From positions 1 through 64,000 of the forward strand of contig CAMDDL010000007.1 of the NCBI GenBank assembly GCA_945891505.1: 64,000 nucleotides of DNA, written 5' to 3'. The notes beneath the pieces were generated by a model. It worked only from the letters and a program-made list of their open reading frames with translations. It did no database searches and was not told the origin of the DNA. This DNA is from Maricaulis salignorans. GTDB lineage: Bacteria > Pseudomonadota > Alphaproteobacteria > Caulobacterales > Aquidulcibacteraceae. A program made the position numbers and the translations under genes. The first letter of the stretch is position 1; every line of letters starts with the position of its first letter. Of the stretch, positions 47,287 through 55,428 are shown one piece after another.

Positions 47287-47934
47287 ATGCATGTAGTAGC
47301 TATAGTCAGCCAAAAAGGTGGGGCAGGTAAGACCACTTTATCGGTTCACCTCGCCGTTGCAGGTGCCCGCAAGGGTATGTCGGTGGCACTGATCGACCTA
47401 GACCCGCAAGCCACGGCTGCGCAATGGGGCGACTGGCGGGGAGGGGACAATCCAGCCGTTGTGGCCACACCTTACACCCGCCTTGAGGCAACGTTACAGG
47501 AAGCCGCCCAAGCCGGCGTCGATCTCTGCATCCTCGATAGCCCACCAGCAGCAGATGCCGCAGCCGTTTCGGCCGCACGTGCCGCTGATTTGGTTCTAGT
47601 GCCGACGCGGGTCAGCGCCTTTGACCTCCACGCCATCAAGACCACCGGCGAATTAATGCGCATTGCGCAGAAACCTGCCTTTACGATCTTCAACGCTGTC
47701 CCGGCTCGAGCTGCCAGCTTGGTCGAGGATGCTGCTGCCGTCGTACGCGGCATCGGGATGCCATTGGCACCTGTCTGCCTGACAGAGCGCGCCGCTTTCC
47801 GTCACGCCGTGGTCGATGGCCATACAGCCGGTGAATATGAGCCCGGCTGTAAAGCCGCCAGCGAAGTCGATGCCGTCTTTGACTGGATGATGGGCCGCCT
47901 CACCAAAACGCAAGCCGTCGCCCAAGCGGCCTAA
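47287..47934 (+). CDS. parA: ParA family partition ATPase
   Basis: 215 residues. The deviant Walker A is VSQKGGAGKTTLS at residues 7-19, followed by LIDLDPQATAAQWGDWR and LDSPPAADAAA (Walker B), so it is a small ParA/MinD-type ATPase without the N-terminal DNA-binding part (type Ib-like). AGGAGATAGG precedes ATG 47287; the longer frame from 47182 runs through repeat DNA and is unlikely. The palindrome CCACATG-N4-CATGTGG just upstream suits autoregulation. It heads parA-RHH-repA and is expected to segregate the replicon with the RHH protein and the repeats. Confidence 0.92.
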   Translation: MHVVAIVSQKGGAGKTTLSVHLAVAGARKGMSVALIDLDPQATAAQWGDWRGGDNPAVVATPYTRLEATLQEAAQAGVDLCILDSPPAADAAAVSAARAADLVLVPTRVSAFDLHAIKTTGELMRIAQKPAFTIFNAVPARAASLVEDAAAVVRGIGMPLAPVCLTERAAFRHAVVDGHTAGEYEPGCKAASEVDAVFDWMMGRLTKTQAVAQAA

Positions 47935-47968
47935 TCATCACATTCTAGCGATAGGAAAGGGGATATAG

Positions 47969-48349
47969 ATGGCCAAAGCACCAAGCCTCGCGGCGCGTCT
48001 CGCAGCCGTTGCTGCACAACCCAATACAAACCCATACCAAATGTCAGCTCCGGCCAATCAGGACAGCCAACAATTGGCAGAGCCACAGTTTGCGCCAGCT
48101 ATGGTCGCAATGGCCGAACCCATGGCACCCGCGCCGGTTTTCGCGCCGCCCAATTTCGCGATGCCCGTGCCTCAGAAGGCCAAGGCCCGTGATGGCCGGG
48201 TCATGGTTGCGGGCTATTTCAGCCCAGAACTCTCACGCTCGCTGCGCATCTTAGCCGCAGAGCGGGACGTTACCGTGCAGCATTTGGTGGGTGAGGGCCT
48301 CGATTTCGTCCTGCGCCACTATGGCAAGCACCCGATGGGTGAACGCTAG
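47969..48349 (+). CDS. ribbon-helix-helix protein, probable ParB-type centromere binder
   Basis: 126 residues. An Ala/Pro/Gln-rich flexible N-terminus (1-72) is followed by a C-terminal ribbon-helix-helix domain: the strand GRVMVAGYFS (about 76-85), helix SPELSRSLRILAAERD, and the second helix VTVQHLVGEGLDFVLRHYG. Small RHH proteins next to a short ParA commonly replace ParB in plasmid partition and also repress the par promoter. AAAGGGG stands before the ATG, 34 bases after parA. The N-terminal tail could be the segment that stimulates the ParA ATPase; that is an inference from ParG-like systems. Confidence 0.8.
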   Translation: MAKAPSLAARLAAVAAQPNTNPYQMSAPANQDSQQLAEPQFAPAMVAMAEPMAPAPVFAPPNFAMPVPQKAKARDGRVMVAGYFSPELSRSLRILAAERDVTVQHLVGEGLDFVLRHYGKHPMGER

Positions 48350-48659
48350 TCCACGACCGGCACGCGGGCAGGGATTCCACCACGGCCACGCGGCGACCTG
48401 AAGACGTGTCCACATGCAGACGGGTCTACAACTCCACCTGTGTGGTAGCGCACCGCCGAATTATCTTCCGCATGCGCAGAATCAGATAGGATCAGCCAAA
48501 GGCCGCCGAAAAGGGCCTCTTACCTTGGTTGGGCCTTCGAATCGGGACACTCCAATCCATGCACCATGGCGGTGCGTCACCGGGGACACGCTTTTGCCCT
48601 CTCGCATGCGAGATAGGGACGATGTTCAAAGGGGCGATGTTCGAAAGAGAGAGACAGCT
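48350..48659. promoter_or_regulatory. repA leader region
   Basis: 310 bases between the RHH gene and repA. It holds an inverted TGTGGACACG copy at 48405-48414, a perfect 12-bp palindrome CTCGCATGCGAG at 48601-48612, and direct repeats GATGTTCAAA/GATGTTCGAA at 48621 and 48636. A long untranslated leader is common where copy number is controlled by a repressor or antisense RNA, but no specific RNA could be defined. Confidence 0.5.
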
Positions 48660-49577
48660 ATGTCCGCGCGACGCAAAGATGATCCTCAGTTCGATTTCTT
48701 CATCCCGATGGTGCACGACATCCCGTTGAAGGATCAGCGGGAGACGATGGAGCGGCCCTTCTTCTCGCTGCAAAAGCGCAAGCGCCTGAAACCCATTGAT
48801 TACCGCAGCCCCGATGGCGAAGTTTGGGTCAAGGTTGAAGCCGTGCCGGCCTATGGCATGGCCACGATCTGGGACGCCGATATTCTGATCTGGGCAGCAA
48901 GCGCCCTTAACCGGTTGAAGCAGCAAGGCGTCAATGATCTGCCACGCACCCTGCGAACTACTGCCTATGACCTTCTGCGCGCCATTAAGCGCGACACCGG
49001 CGGTAAGGGCTATCAAGAGCTTCGCGCCGCGCTCGACCGTTTGGCATCGACCACCATCTTTACGTCTTTGCGCGCCAAGCGGGGCAGGGACCGCCGCTTC
49101 TCCTGGATCGATGAATGGGACATTGAGGTTGACCCCGTTACCGAACAGCCGCGAGCCCTGCGCATCACTTTGTCCAACTGGATCTACGAAGGGGTGACGC
49201 AGGAAAAGCAATTGCTGACCATGCACCCCGACTATTTCAGCCTGACCGGTGGGCTGGAACGCGCGCTTTACCGGATCGCGCGCAAGCATGCAGGCGATCA
49301 AAAGAAGGGCTGGCTATGCCGCTTTTCGGTTCTCAAAGACAAAACGGGTTCGGACTCCGAACCCAAAGAATTTGCGCGCATGATGCGCAAGATCGCGCTG
49401 CGCGATGAATTACCCGAATATAGCATGACCATTGTCAAAGCTGCCGACGGCTCCCCCGCCGCGCACTTCATCCGACGAGATGCTGGCGACCGAACCGCCA
49501 TCTCCGACGCCATCATTGAATTTGACCAATTATACGCCGACACCATCGCCAAAAAGCAGGGCGATTTGCTTCTGTGA
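48660..49577 (+). CDS. repA: RepA-type replication initiator (RPA family)
   Basis: 305 residues. Similar to plasmid replication initiator A proteins of alphaproteobacteria: DPQFDFFIPMVHDIPLKDQR near the start (shown in part), the winged-helix-type middle WDADILIWAASALN, RTTAYDLLRAIKRDTGG, YQELRAALDRLASTTI, then DEWDIEVD and GGLERALYRIARKHAG. It should bind the iterons 450 bases downstream and open the origin. ATG 48660 is preceded by GAGAGAG; the frame extends upstream to 48414 without similarity. It completes the parA-RHH-repA order found in low-copy plasmids and chromids. Confidence 0.92.
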   Translation: MSARRKDDPQFDFFIPMVHDIPLKDQRETMERPFFSLQKRKRLKPIDYRSPDGEVWVKVEAVPAYGMATIWDADILIWAASALNRLKQQGVNDLPRTLRTTAYDLLRAIKRDTGGKGYQELRAALDRLASTTIFTSLRAKRGRDRRFSWIDEWDIEVDPVTEQPRALRITLSNWIYEGVTQEKQLLTMHPDYFSLTGGLERALYRIARKHAGDQKKGWLCRFSVLKDKTGSDSEPKEFARMMRKIALRDELPEYSMTIVKAADGSPAAHFIRRDAGDRTAISDAIIEFDQLYADTIAKKQGDLLL

Positions 49578-49581
49578 CCTA

Positions 49582-49600
49582 ACGGGGTATCACCCACTTT
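49582..49600 (+). repeat. isolated iteron-like copy after repA
   Basis: ACGGGGTATCACCCACTTT begins 5 bases after the repA stop and agrees with the iterons at 50033 onward, sharing CACCCACTTT with the first of them. Another degenerate copy (ACGGGGGATCAACCAC) lies at 51465. Confidence 0.5.
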
Positions 49601-49629
49601 GGGGTCAATATTGGCAGCAATGGGTAATT

Positions 49630-50009
49630 ATGAAACAAGACTCCGAAGCCAACCACGTCAAGATCTTGGTCAATACCCCAACGGAAGACGGATATCCGCC
49701 GAAGGAGTGGGAGAGCCTTTGGGCAATCCCTTTGTGCGCTTCTTTGTTCAAGATCGATAGCATACCATTCTTTGCGAAGTAATAACGCCCTCCGATAACT
49801 CTACTGTCCGAGTTTGCGTTTTTGATCTGGCGAAAGTGGTAGAGATCAGAACGGCCCTCTTCGAAATTGGTTGTGAGTCGGAAGGATCCGGCATTCCGGG
49901 ACTGTTCGCGCTGAATATCCCCCAAAACTGCAAGGACCAGGCCTATGAAATCTTGAGAACCGCCGCCTCAGACGAAAAGTTGGACTACGAGGAAGGGGCG
50001 GTAAGATAA
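49630..50009 (+). pseudogene. broken DUF4265-like gene
   Basis: The first part (ATG 49630 to a stop at 49780-49782) reads VKILVNTPTEDGYPPKEWESLW followed by LFKIDSIPFFAK (shown in part), the beginning of DUF4265 proteins. After the stop, a different frame continues as SDNSTVRVCVFDLAKV to a TAA at 50007-50009, matching the later half of the same family. The segment usually between them (about 20 residues) is missing, so a deletion with frameshift has destroyed the gene. A 50-residue peptide could still be made. Function of the intact family is unknown. Confidence 0.7.
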
Positions 50010-50032
50010 TGGGTTGTTGTCCACCCAAGCCC

Positions 50033-50136
50033 ACGGGGGAACACCCACTTTCTGTCGGGGGAACGGGCGCCGGGATGGCGGTGGAACACCCACAGGTGCT
50101 TCGGGGTATCGGACGCTAATCCACGGGGGAACACCC
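50033..50136 (+). repeat. five iterons, candidate replication origin
   Basis: Five related copies begin at 50033 (ACGGGGGAACACCC), 50055 (TCGGGGGAACGGGC), 50078 (GCGGTGGAACACCC), 50101 (TCGGGGTATCGGAC) and 50123 (ACGGGGGAACACCC). Spacing is 22, 23, 23 and 22 bases, about two helical turns, so all face the same side of the DNA, as for initiator binding sites. They lie 456 bases after repA. No AT-rich opening region is obvious within the array; the T- and A-rich stretch at about 50168-50230 downstream is a candidate. Confidence 0.72.
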
Positions 50137-50204
50137 GCAGGGGGTCTCTGCAACCCTTTGAAGACACGACCTAAAAAGGCACTTCTTAGGCGCTTAACTC
50201 TTTA

Positions 50205-50221
50205 ACTCTTCTATTAAGAGT
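50205..50221. terminator. small hairpin ACTCTT-N5-AAGAGT
   Basis: A 6-bp stem with a 5-base loop followed by CTTTCT, between the iterons and the WD40 gene. It could end transcripts from either side or be part of the AT-rich origin segment; the T run is poor, so termination is only a suggestion. Confidence 0.35.
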
Positions 50222-50288
50222 CTTTCTAAGTGGGCTATTGGGCACACACCAAGATGTGCCCAAGCTCGGTTTAAGGCGCTTACCCGAT

Positions 50289-51290
50289 TTATTGAAGCCA
50301 TTGATGGCCAAAGCTACCATCTTCGCCCACATAGGCAAAGCGTTTGCCCAACGCGTGGAACGCCAAACTTAGAATTGAGCGCCGCATTTTACGGGGATCG
50401 TCCAATAGTTCCGAGCGAGGGCGGGGCCCTGCCAGAAAGCCAGTATTACCCGAAGACAAATCAACCTGATCTACGCCGCCATCCGACCAGCCAACTAACG
50501 CCCGCGTTTCATGGATGGCGACCGCCGTGACCAACCCAAGCCTCGGCCGATAGACACCTGCTGATTGCCCCATCGGACCTTTCCCGGCCACAATCGGCCA
50601 AGCGAGGAGGGCAGGGCCGCCAGACGTTAGAAGAACTGAGCCCGTCATGTTTTGCACGAGGCGGCGGGGTTTGGCGGGATAGCCACCCATTTTAAAGGCC
50701 TGCCCATCGTGAAGTCGCCATCCGGCTAACGCAGGTTCTGACAGGCCCACAAACAAAAACGCATCGTCTGCGCCATAGGCCACAGAGATCGGCCCACCGG
50801 CGCAGGGAATTTCTTGGACCAGCTCTCCAGACGACAGCTCAAACAGGCTCACGCCCCCGCTATGGGTGACGGCAAGCTCTTGTCCGTCATGGGCGAACGC
50901 TAAGGCTGTTGGTCCTTTCGGTGGGCGCAATTCTTGGGGACTGCCATCAGGCCCTAGAACATGCACGGTTTGGCCCGACGCGACCGCGACAAAGCTGCCA
51001 TCTGAGGAGATCGCCAACGAGTCGAGCCATTTGCGCGGCACCTGTAGGCGTTCGTGAACCTGACCTTGAAGATCCACTTGCACGAGCCTACCGTCATCGC
51101 CTGCGGTCCAGATGGATTGACCATCGGGACTGGCCTGCATGGCGAGCATACCACCGTCATGGCACTGAACCAGTGCTTCGCCCAGCTTCAGCGTGCCATC
51201 GCCAAAGCCAAAGGCAGGGCTGTCGCCAAGCCACGCGGCACCAATTCCTGGGGCAGGATAGGGCAGGGGCCCTTTCTGGCGCTTTGACAC
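50289..51290 (-). CDS. WD40-repeat beta-propeller protein
   Basis: 333 residues made of recurring beta-blade units with the xxSPDGxxxxxxxxDGxxxxxD pattern (for example MQASPDGQSIWTAGDDG, AISSDGSFVAVAS, AFAHDGQELAVTHSGGVSLF, AFHALGKRFAYVGEDG). Seven blades are plausible. No signal peptide or membrane segment, so probably a cytoplasmic scaffold. GTG start with GGAGA upstream. Orientation is opposite to repA. A role is not known; its position next to the origin may be coincidental. Confidence 0.82.
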   Translation of the reverse strand: MSKRQKGPLPYPAPGIGAAWLGDSPAFGFGDGTLKLGEALVQCHDGGMLAMQASPDGQSIWTAGDDGRLVQVDLQGQVHERLQVPRKWLDSLAISSDGSFVAVASGQTVHVLGPDGSPQELRPPKGPTALAFAHDGQELAVTHSGGVSLFELSSGELVQEIPCAGGPISVAYGADDAFLFVGLSEPALAGWRLHDGQAFKMGGYPAKPRRLVQNMTGSVLLTSGGPALLAWPIVAGKGPMGQSAGVYRPRLGLVTAVAIHETRALVGWSDGGVDQVDLSSGNTGFLAGPRPRSELLDDPRKMRRSILSLAFHALGKRFAYVGEDGSFGHQWLQ

Positions 51291-51490
51291 TGGCGTCTCC
51301 TAATCTGGCAGTACCTTCAACCACGATAGGGCGGCGGTGTGCAATACCCCGAATCAAATCAGCTCAGAGGGGACTGGACATGTGGTTCGTTGGCCAAGAA
51401 ACTCTATATAATCAATATTTTTCTAAGATTGTATCAATGCGGGTGACACCCCGCCTGCCTAATGACGGGGGATCAACCACCGATTCCCGA

Positions 51491-53293
51491 TTAGTCAAGA
51501 TTTACCCTGAAAGCTTGGACGTTAGAGCCTTTCGGCTTTTCAATCGGGATTAGCCAAGCGGGAACACGTCCATCCCTAAGTTCAGCCATTAAGCCTTTTG
51601 GTGCTTCGCGCGACAAAATGGCGACCTCCGCCGATTTAGTGCAAATTGCCAAATAGGATGCACCAAGATTCTTCGCCATGGTCTTGGCGACATCTGGCTT
51701 GGCCATGAACAAGCGGTAGGAGGCTAAATTGCCCTTATTATTGCGGTGATAGGGGACAGCAAGTACCCGATGCTGGGTCGTCAACAAAATGCGTGACCCC
51801 ATATCAATAGGAGCCACAACCAGACCGGGGGACTGTGCCTTTAGGCCGCTAAAGGCCCGTTCGGTAAAGCAGCCTGCGCCACCACCGGTCGAAAACTTGC
51901 TGATCTTGGGCTCAAAATATTCGGCGACTTTAGAGCCAACAAAGCCCGGGATAATTGGATTGACAATGAGAGCCGCGATGAGCGCTGTCTTGAAGTGGAC
52001 CTGCTCCATCAGTTTGCCAATGAGAGCAGCTGCCATGATCCCAGAAACCGTCGTCGCAAGACCTGCCGCTCTGCCTTGCCAAAAAACAGCCAAGGCGACG
52101 GAAACAAAAATCGTCAACGCCGCTAGGATCCACAAGTCCCGCTCTTTGTCCTTCGCCCACAGAAGCGCAACAATGCTGGCAATTCCGGCTAGGACCGGAA
52201 ACAAGGTCAATGCGAGGATCGAGCTCAACTTTGCCTTCATCATTGGTGCGGCTTCGGTGACATTATTAAGCCAAAGACGCTTCAACAGCGGGTCAATCTG
52301 GTCATAAGGCGGCACAATGACTTCTGGGAAATAGCGCACGCCTGCCAACACGATGCCACCAATCACCGCCAAAAGCACAAGGCGCACACTAATGCCGCTT
52401 TTGGGACCCAGTCGTGCAGTGGGGAAAAGGGTCGCTAAGGCCAGTAGGAGACCACCAACCAAGCCCAAAACGGCATGGCCCCGACCGATCGCGTCATTAA
52501 CTGGGGCGGCCCATTTTACTTCTGGCACCGTCGCAACAAAGCAAATGGCTAAGCCTAGGCCGAGGCTAGCAGCAAACCAGCGCGTTTCATCTTGTACCGC
52601 TGCCCCGCGCAAGGCCCAGCGCAGCGCGACCCAACCGATCAGCACAATCTGTAACGGCAGACCTTCTAAACCTACGCCAATACCCAGAGCGATGGCGATC
52701 CCGCTTAAAGCTGCCATCCGGGCACCACCGGCCACCAATCCCCACAAGGCTGCTGCAAGGAAGATGAGCTGTAGTCCATGGTGATCAACCCGCCCGGGCA
52801 GGAAATAGGGCAAAACGGCGGGCGCACAGGTTATGAGGAAGATCGCGGGCACGAATGCCTTTTTCCCGCCCAAGGCAACCGACGCTTTTACTGCGGCGAT
52901 CACATAGACCATACCTAACCACATTGGCGTCAAAAAAGCCGCAGCCTTTTCACCCATGGATTGGCCAAACATCAGACTGGTAATCAACGTCGTCAAGGCA
53001 AGGGGTAGGTCAGCTATGCGAGACCAATGGATATTGCTTACAGGATGCTCGGTAAAGCGGTGTTGGGAGACGTCAAACCAAGCTTGCCCTGCCAGCCAGT
53101 CTCGCACCTGAAGCACCCGCATGGCGTCGTCATTATCGGACAAGTTCCACGCTGAAACCCGCGTCCAATAGGGACCGAGCATCTGATAGGCGGCAATTAG
53201 AATCGCGACAACAAGAACGAGGCGAAATAAAAGCCTGACTGGTGAAGTCTTAGGGGCCGGTTCAGTCGGATTTGAAGATTCACCAAGAGACAT
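51491..53293 (-). CDS. polytopic membrane protein, GT-C glycosyltransferase-like
   Basis: About 600 residues with roughly 11-13 predicted membrane helices and a soluble C-terminal part (about 470-600). An extracytoplasmic acidic motif comes straight after the first helix (NLSDNDDAMRVLQVRDWL) and a WSRIADLP segment follows, the arrangement of GT-C enzymes that use polyprenyl-phosphate sugars (for example STT3/PglB or ArnT relatives). Substrate unknown. ATG 53293 was chosen at the natural start of the cytoplasmic tail; upstream sequence in frame is unsupported and there is no strong ribosome site. The divergent gtrA lies 193 bases away and would be a logical partner in lipid-linked sugar transfer. 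Downstream, 51291-51490 holds only a degenerate iteron copy (51465). Confidence 0.75.
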   Translation of the reverse strand: MSLGESSNPTEPAPKTSPVRLLFRLVLVVAILIAAYQMLGPYWTRVSAWNLSDNDDAMRVLQVRDWLAGQAWFDVSQHRFTEHPVSNIHWSRIADLPLALTTLITSLMFGQSMGEKAAAFLTPMWLGMVYVIAAVKASVALGGKKAFVPAIFLITCAPAVLPYFLPGRVDHHGLQLIFLAAALWGLVAGGARMAALSGIAIALGIGVGLEGLPLQIVLIGWVALRWALRGAAVQDETRWFAASLGLGLAICFVATVPEVKWAAPVNDAIGRGHAVLGLVGGLLLALATLFPTARLGPKSGISVRLVLLAVIGGIVLAGVRYFPEVIVPPYDQIDPLLKRLWLNNVTEAAPMMKAKLSSILALTLFPVLAGIASIVALLWAKDKERDLWILAALTIFVSVALAVFWQGRAAGLATTVSGIMAAALIGKLMEQVHFKTALIAALIVNPIIPGFVGSKVAEYFEPKISKFSTGGGAGCFTERAFSGLKAQSPGLVVAPIDMGSRILLTTQHRVLAVPYHRNNKGNLASYRLFMAKPDVAKTMAKNLGASYLAICTKSAEVAILSREAPKGLMAELRDGRVPAWLIPIEKPKGSNVQAFRVNLD

Positions 53294-53485
53294 CGACTTA
53301 AGACACCGTAAGTTAGGTCGCACCAGAACTGCATAAAGTGCGCTGCGGTCTATGAACAGAACCCAGCATGTGGGAATTCCATCTGACACAGAAGCCTGAA
53401 TCTGCGATGAAGAACGGGGGTGGCTGATACAGTCCGCCTATATCCCTCGGCCCGATGAGGGGCCAAATCGTAAGAAAGTGCCCGC

Positions 53486-53893
53486 GTGAAGCTATCAGAT
53501 CTCTTTACAGCTTCCTCAACTTCGGCCCGCATCTTCCGCTTTGTCGTGGTGGGTGGATTGGCCTTTGTCTTGGATGCAGGTCTGGTCTTTGCTTTCGTTC
53601 ACCTCGGCCTTGATGTCTATCTCAGCCGCGCCCTGTCTTTGATTGTGGTGGTGCTTTTCACCTATGTTCTCAACCGGCAAGCAACCTTTGCCGCAACAGG
53701 CTGGCCAAGCCTCCAAGAAGTGGCCGCCTATGTGGCGGCAAGCTTGATCGGACTAGTGATCAATTATCTGGTTTTTGTTGGTGCCATTTGGGTCAAGTTG
53801 CCCCTGCTGCTGGCGATGGCAGCGGGCACGATTGTGGCTTCGACTTTCAACTTCTTGGCCTATGGCAAGATATTCAAGGCCAAGACCGATTAG
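53486..53893 (+). CDS. GtrA family membrane protein
   Basis: 135 residues with four membrane helices, the standard GtrA/DPMS3 form: FRFVVVGGLAFVLDAGLVF at helix 1, then FTYVLNRQATF and a closing FNFLAYGKIFK with basic residues. GtrA proteins are thought to flip or position undecaprenyl-phosphate-linked sugars. Starts with GTG. Its stop overlaps the convergent EVE gene by 4 bases. The divergent GT-C-like protein could be the glycosyltransferase served by it. Confidence 0.88.
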   Translation: MKLSDLFTASSTSARIFRFVVVGGLAFVLDAGLVFAFVHLGLDVYLSRALSLIVVVLFTYVLNRQATFAATGWPSLQEVAAYVAASLIGLVINYLVFVGAIWVKLPLLLAMAAGTIVASTFNFLAYGKIFKAKTD

Positions 53894-54291
53894 GTTTGAG
53901 CCAACACGTGTTGCCAATGCGCCTCTGAGACCGGCTGGACGGAGAGGCGAGGTGATTTCACCAAAGCCAACTCTGCCAAAGCCGGATCGGCCTTGATACT
54001 CGCAAGCGAGACAGGCCTCTTCAATGGGTCGCGCGCGACAACATCAACTGCAAACCACGAAAGGTCCGTTGGGTCTGGATAGGCGGTCTGGATCACTTCT
54101 ACCACGCCGACAATCTGCTTCTCATCGCCGGTATGATAGAAGAAGGCCAAATCGCCGATGGCCATTTGTTTCAGAAAGTTCTTGGCCTGATGGTTGCGCA
54201 CGCCGGTCCAAGGTTCCCCTTTGGCTCCACGTGCCACTTGGTCCGCCCAAGAGAAACTATCGGGTTCGCTTTTCAACAGCCAATAGGCCAT
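53890..54291 (-). CDS. EVE domain protein
   Basis: 133 residues, an EVE (PUA-like) domain over the full length: the start MAYWLLKSEPDSFSW, GVRNHQAKNFL, GDLAFFYHTGDEKQIVGVVEV. EVE domains recognise modified bases in DNA or RNA. ATG 54291 with TAGGAG upstream; the open frame runs 7 codons further. Single-domain forms like this are common and uncharacterised in proteobacteria. Confidence 0.9.
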   Translation of the reverse strand: MAYWLLKSEPDSFSWADQVARGAKGEPWTGVRNHQAKNFLKQMAIGDLAFFYHTGDEKQIVGVVEVIQTAYPDPTDLSWFAVDVVARDPLKRPVSLASIKADPALAELALVKSPRLSVQPVSEAHWQHVLAQT

Positions 54292-54378
54292 GCTTACCGC
54301 TCCTACAGTCAAAAATCTTTATCAACCCATTTAACAGATAGCTGGGCTCTCTTGGCGAGTCACACCACATAAGGCGAC

Positions 54379-55428
54379 ATGAGGAGAACCGGCTTGAAAC
54401 CATCCAGCACCTTGATGTGGACTGAGGCACGCGATGCAGGTCAGGTTGTTCGCCGCCAGTTTCAAGCGAATAAAGTCCTGATGAGAGATTTGGGTGCCCG
54501 TCTGCGCGCGCAAAAGCCTCGGCTCGTGCTGACCTGCGCACGGGGGTCTTCCGACCATGCGGCGGGCTTTGCCAAATATGCGATTGAAACACGGCTTGGC
54601 GTTCTGGTCGCTTCGCATGCGCCATCCACGTCTTCGATCTTCGCAAAGCCATTGCGTGATCTTGAAGGGGCCTTATTTCTGGTCATCTCGCAATCCGGTA
54701 AGAGCCCGGACATTTTGACATCCATCGCTTTCGCAAAACAGTCGGGGGCTTTTGTTGTGGCAATGGTCAATGATGCGCAATCCCCTGCTGCCCAAGCCGC
54801 TGACGTCTTTGTGCCGTTGCACGCAGGCCCTGAATTAGCGGTCGCTGCTACCAAGTCCTACATCGCTTCCTTGTCTGCGATCGTTCATTTGGTGGCTGAG
54901 TGGAACCAAGATGCAGAGCTGCTTGTGGCACTAGAGGAGGCTAGCGAGCACATTAGCGACGCCTTTGCGCGCGATTGGTCCAAACTGGGTGATGCGCTTT
55001 TGAATGCCAAAAGTCTGTTTGTCATCGGTCGAGGTCTGACTTTTGGGATTGCCCATGAGATGGCCCTCAAATTAAAAGAGACCAGCGCGCTCCATGCTGA
55101 GGCCTTTTCAGCGGCCGAAGTCCGCCATGGACCCATGGCTATTGTCGAAGCGGGCTTCCCCGTCATGATGATTGCGCCGATGGATGAAGCAGCAGCCAGT
55201 TTCCCGGCCTTGAGTGAAGAGTTCTCAGCCCGCCATGCCCGCGTATTTGCCTCTGGTGGGCCGTTTCCCGGTGCCATTGACTTACCAACACAGGTGGGGC
55301 TTCATCCATTGATCGCGCCTTTGTGCCAGGTGACTTCCTTTTATGCTTGTGCAGAGGCCTTGGCCCGCGCCCGTGGGCGAAACCCCGATGCGCCACCTTG
55401 GCTCAACAAAGTCACAGAAACACAATGA
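54379..55428 (+). CDS. glucosamine-6-phosphate deaminase, SIS-domain type (NagB-II)
   Basis: 349 residues with two SIS domains: TCARGSSDHAAGFAKY and LVISQSGKSPDIL in the first, then IGRGLTFGIAHEMALKLKE and EVRHGPMAIVE in the second, the pattern of the isomerase half of GlmS. Lacking a glutaminase domain and lying next to nagA, it is best read as the alternative deaminase NagB-II that makes fructose 6-phosphate and ammonia. A TTG at 54394 with GAGGAG 7 bases upstream may be the true start. The nagA start overlaps its stop. No transporter or regulator for GlcNAc is visible nearby. Confidence 0.87.
   Translation: MRRTGLKPSSTLMWTEARDAGQVVRRQFQANKVLMRDLGARLRAQKPRLVLTCARGSSDHAAGFAKYAIETRLGVLVASHAPSTSSIFAKPLRDLEGALFLVISQSGKSPDILTSIAFAKQSGAFVVAMVNDAQSPAAQAADVFVPLHAGPELAVAATKSYIASLSAIVHLVAEWNQDAELLVALEEASEHISDAFARDWSKLGDALLNAKSLFVIGRGLTFGIAHEMALKLKETSALHAEAFSAAEVRHGPMAIVEAGFPVMMIAPMDEAAASFPALSEEFSARHARVFASGGPFPGAIDLPTQVGLHPLIAPLCQVTSFYACAEALARARGRNPDAPPWLNKVTETQ

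Noticed and set aside
50033-50136. Regular repeats considered as a CRISPR array
   Set aside because: Repeats are too short and imperfect, with 22-23 bp period and no room for spacers; no cas genes are in the window.
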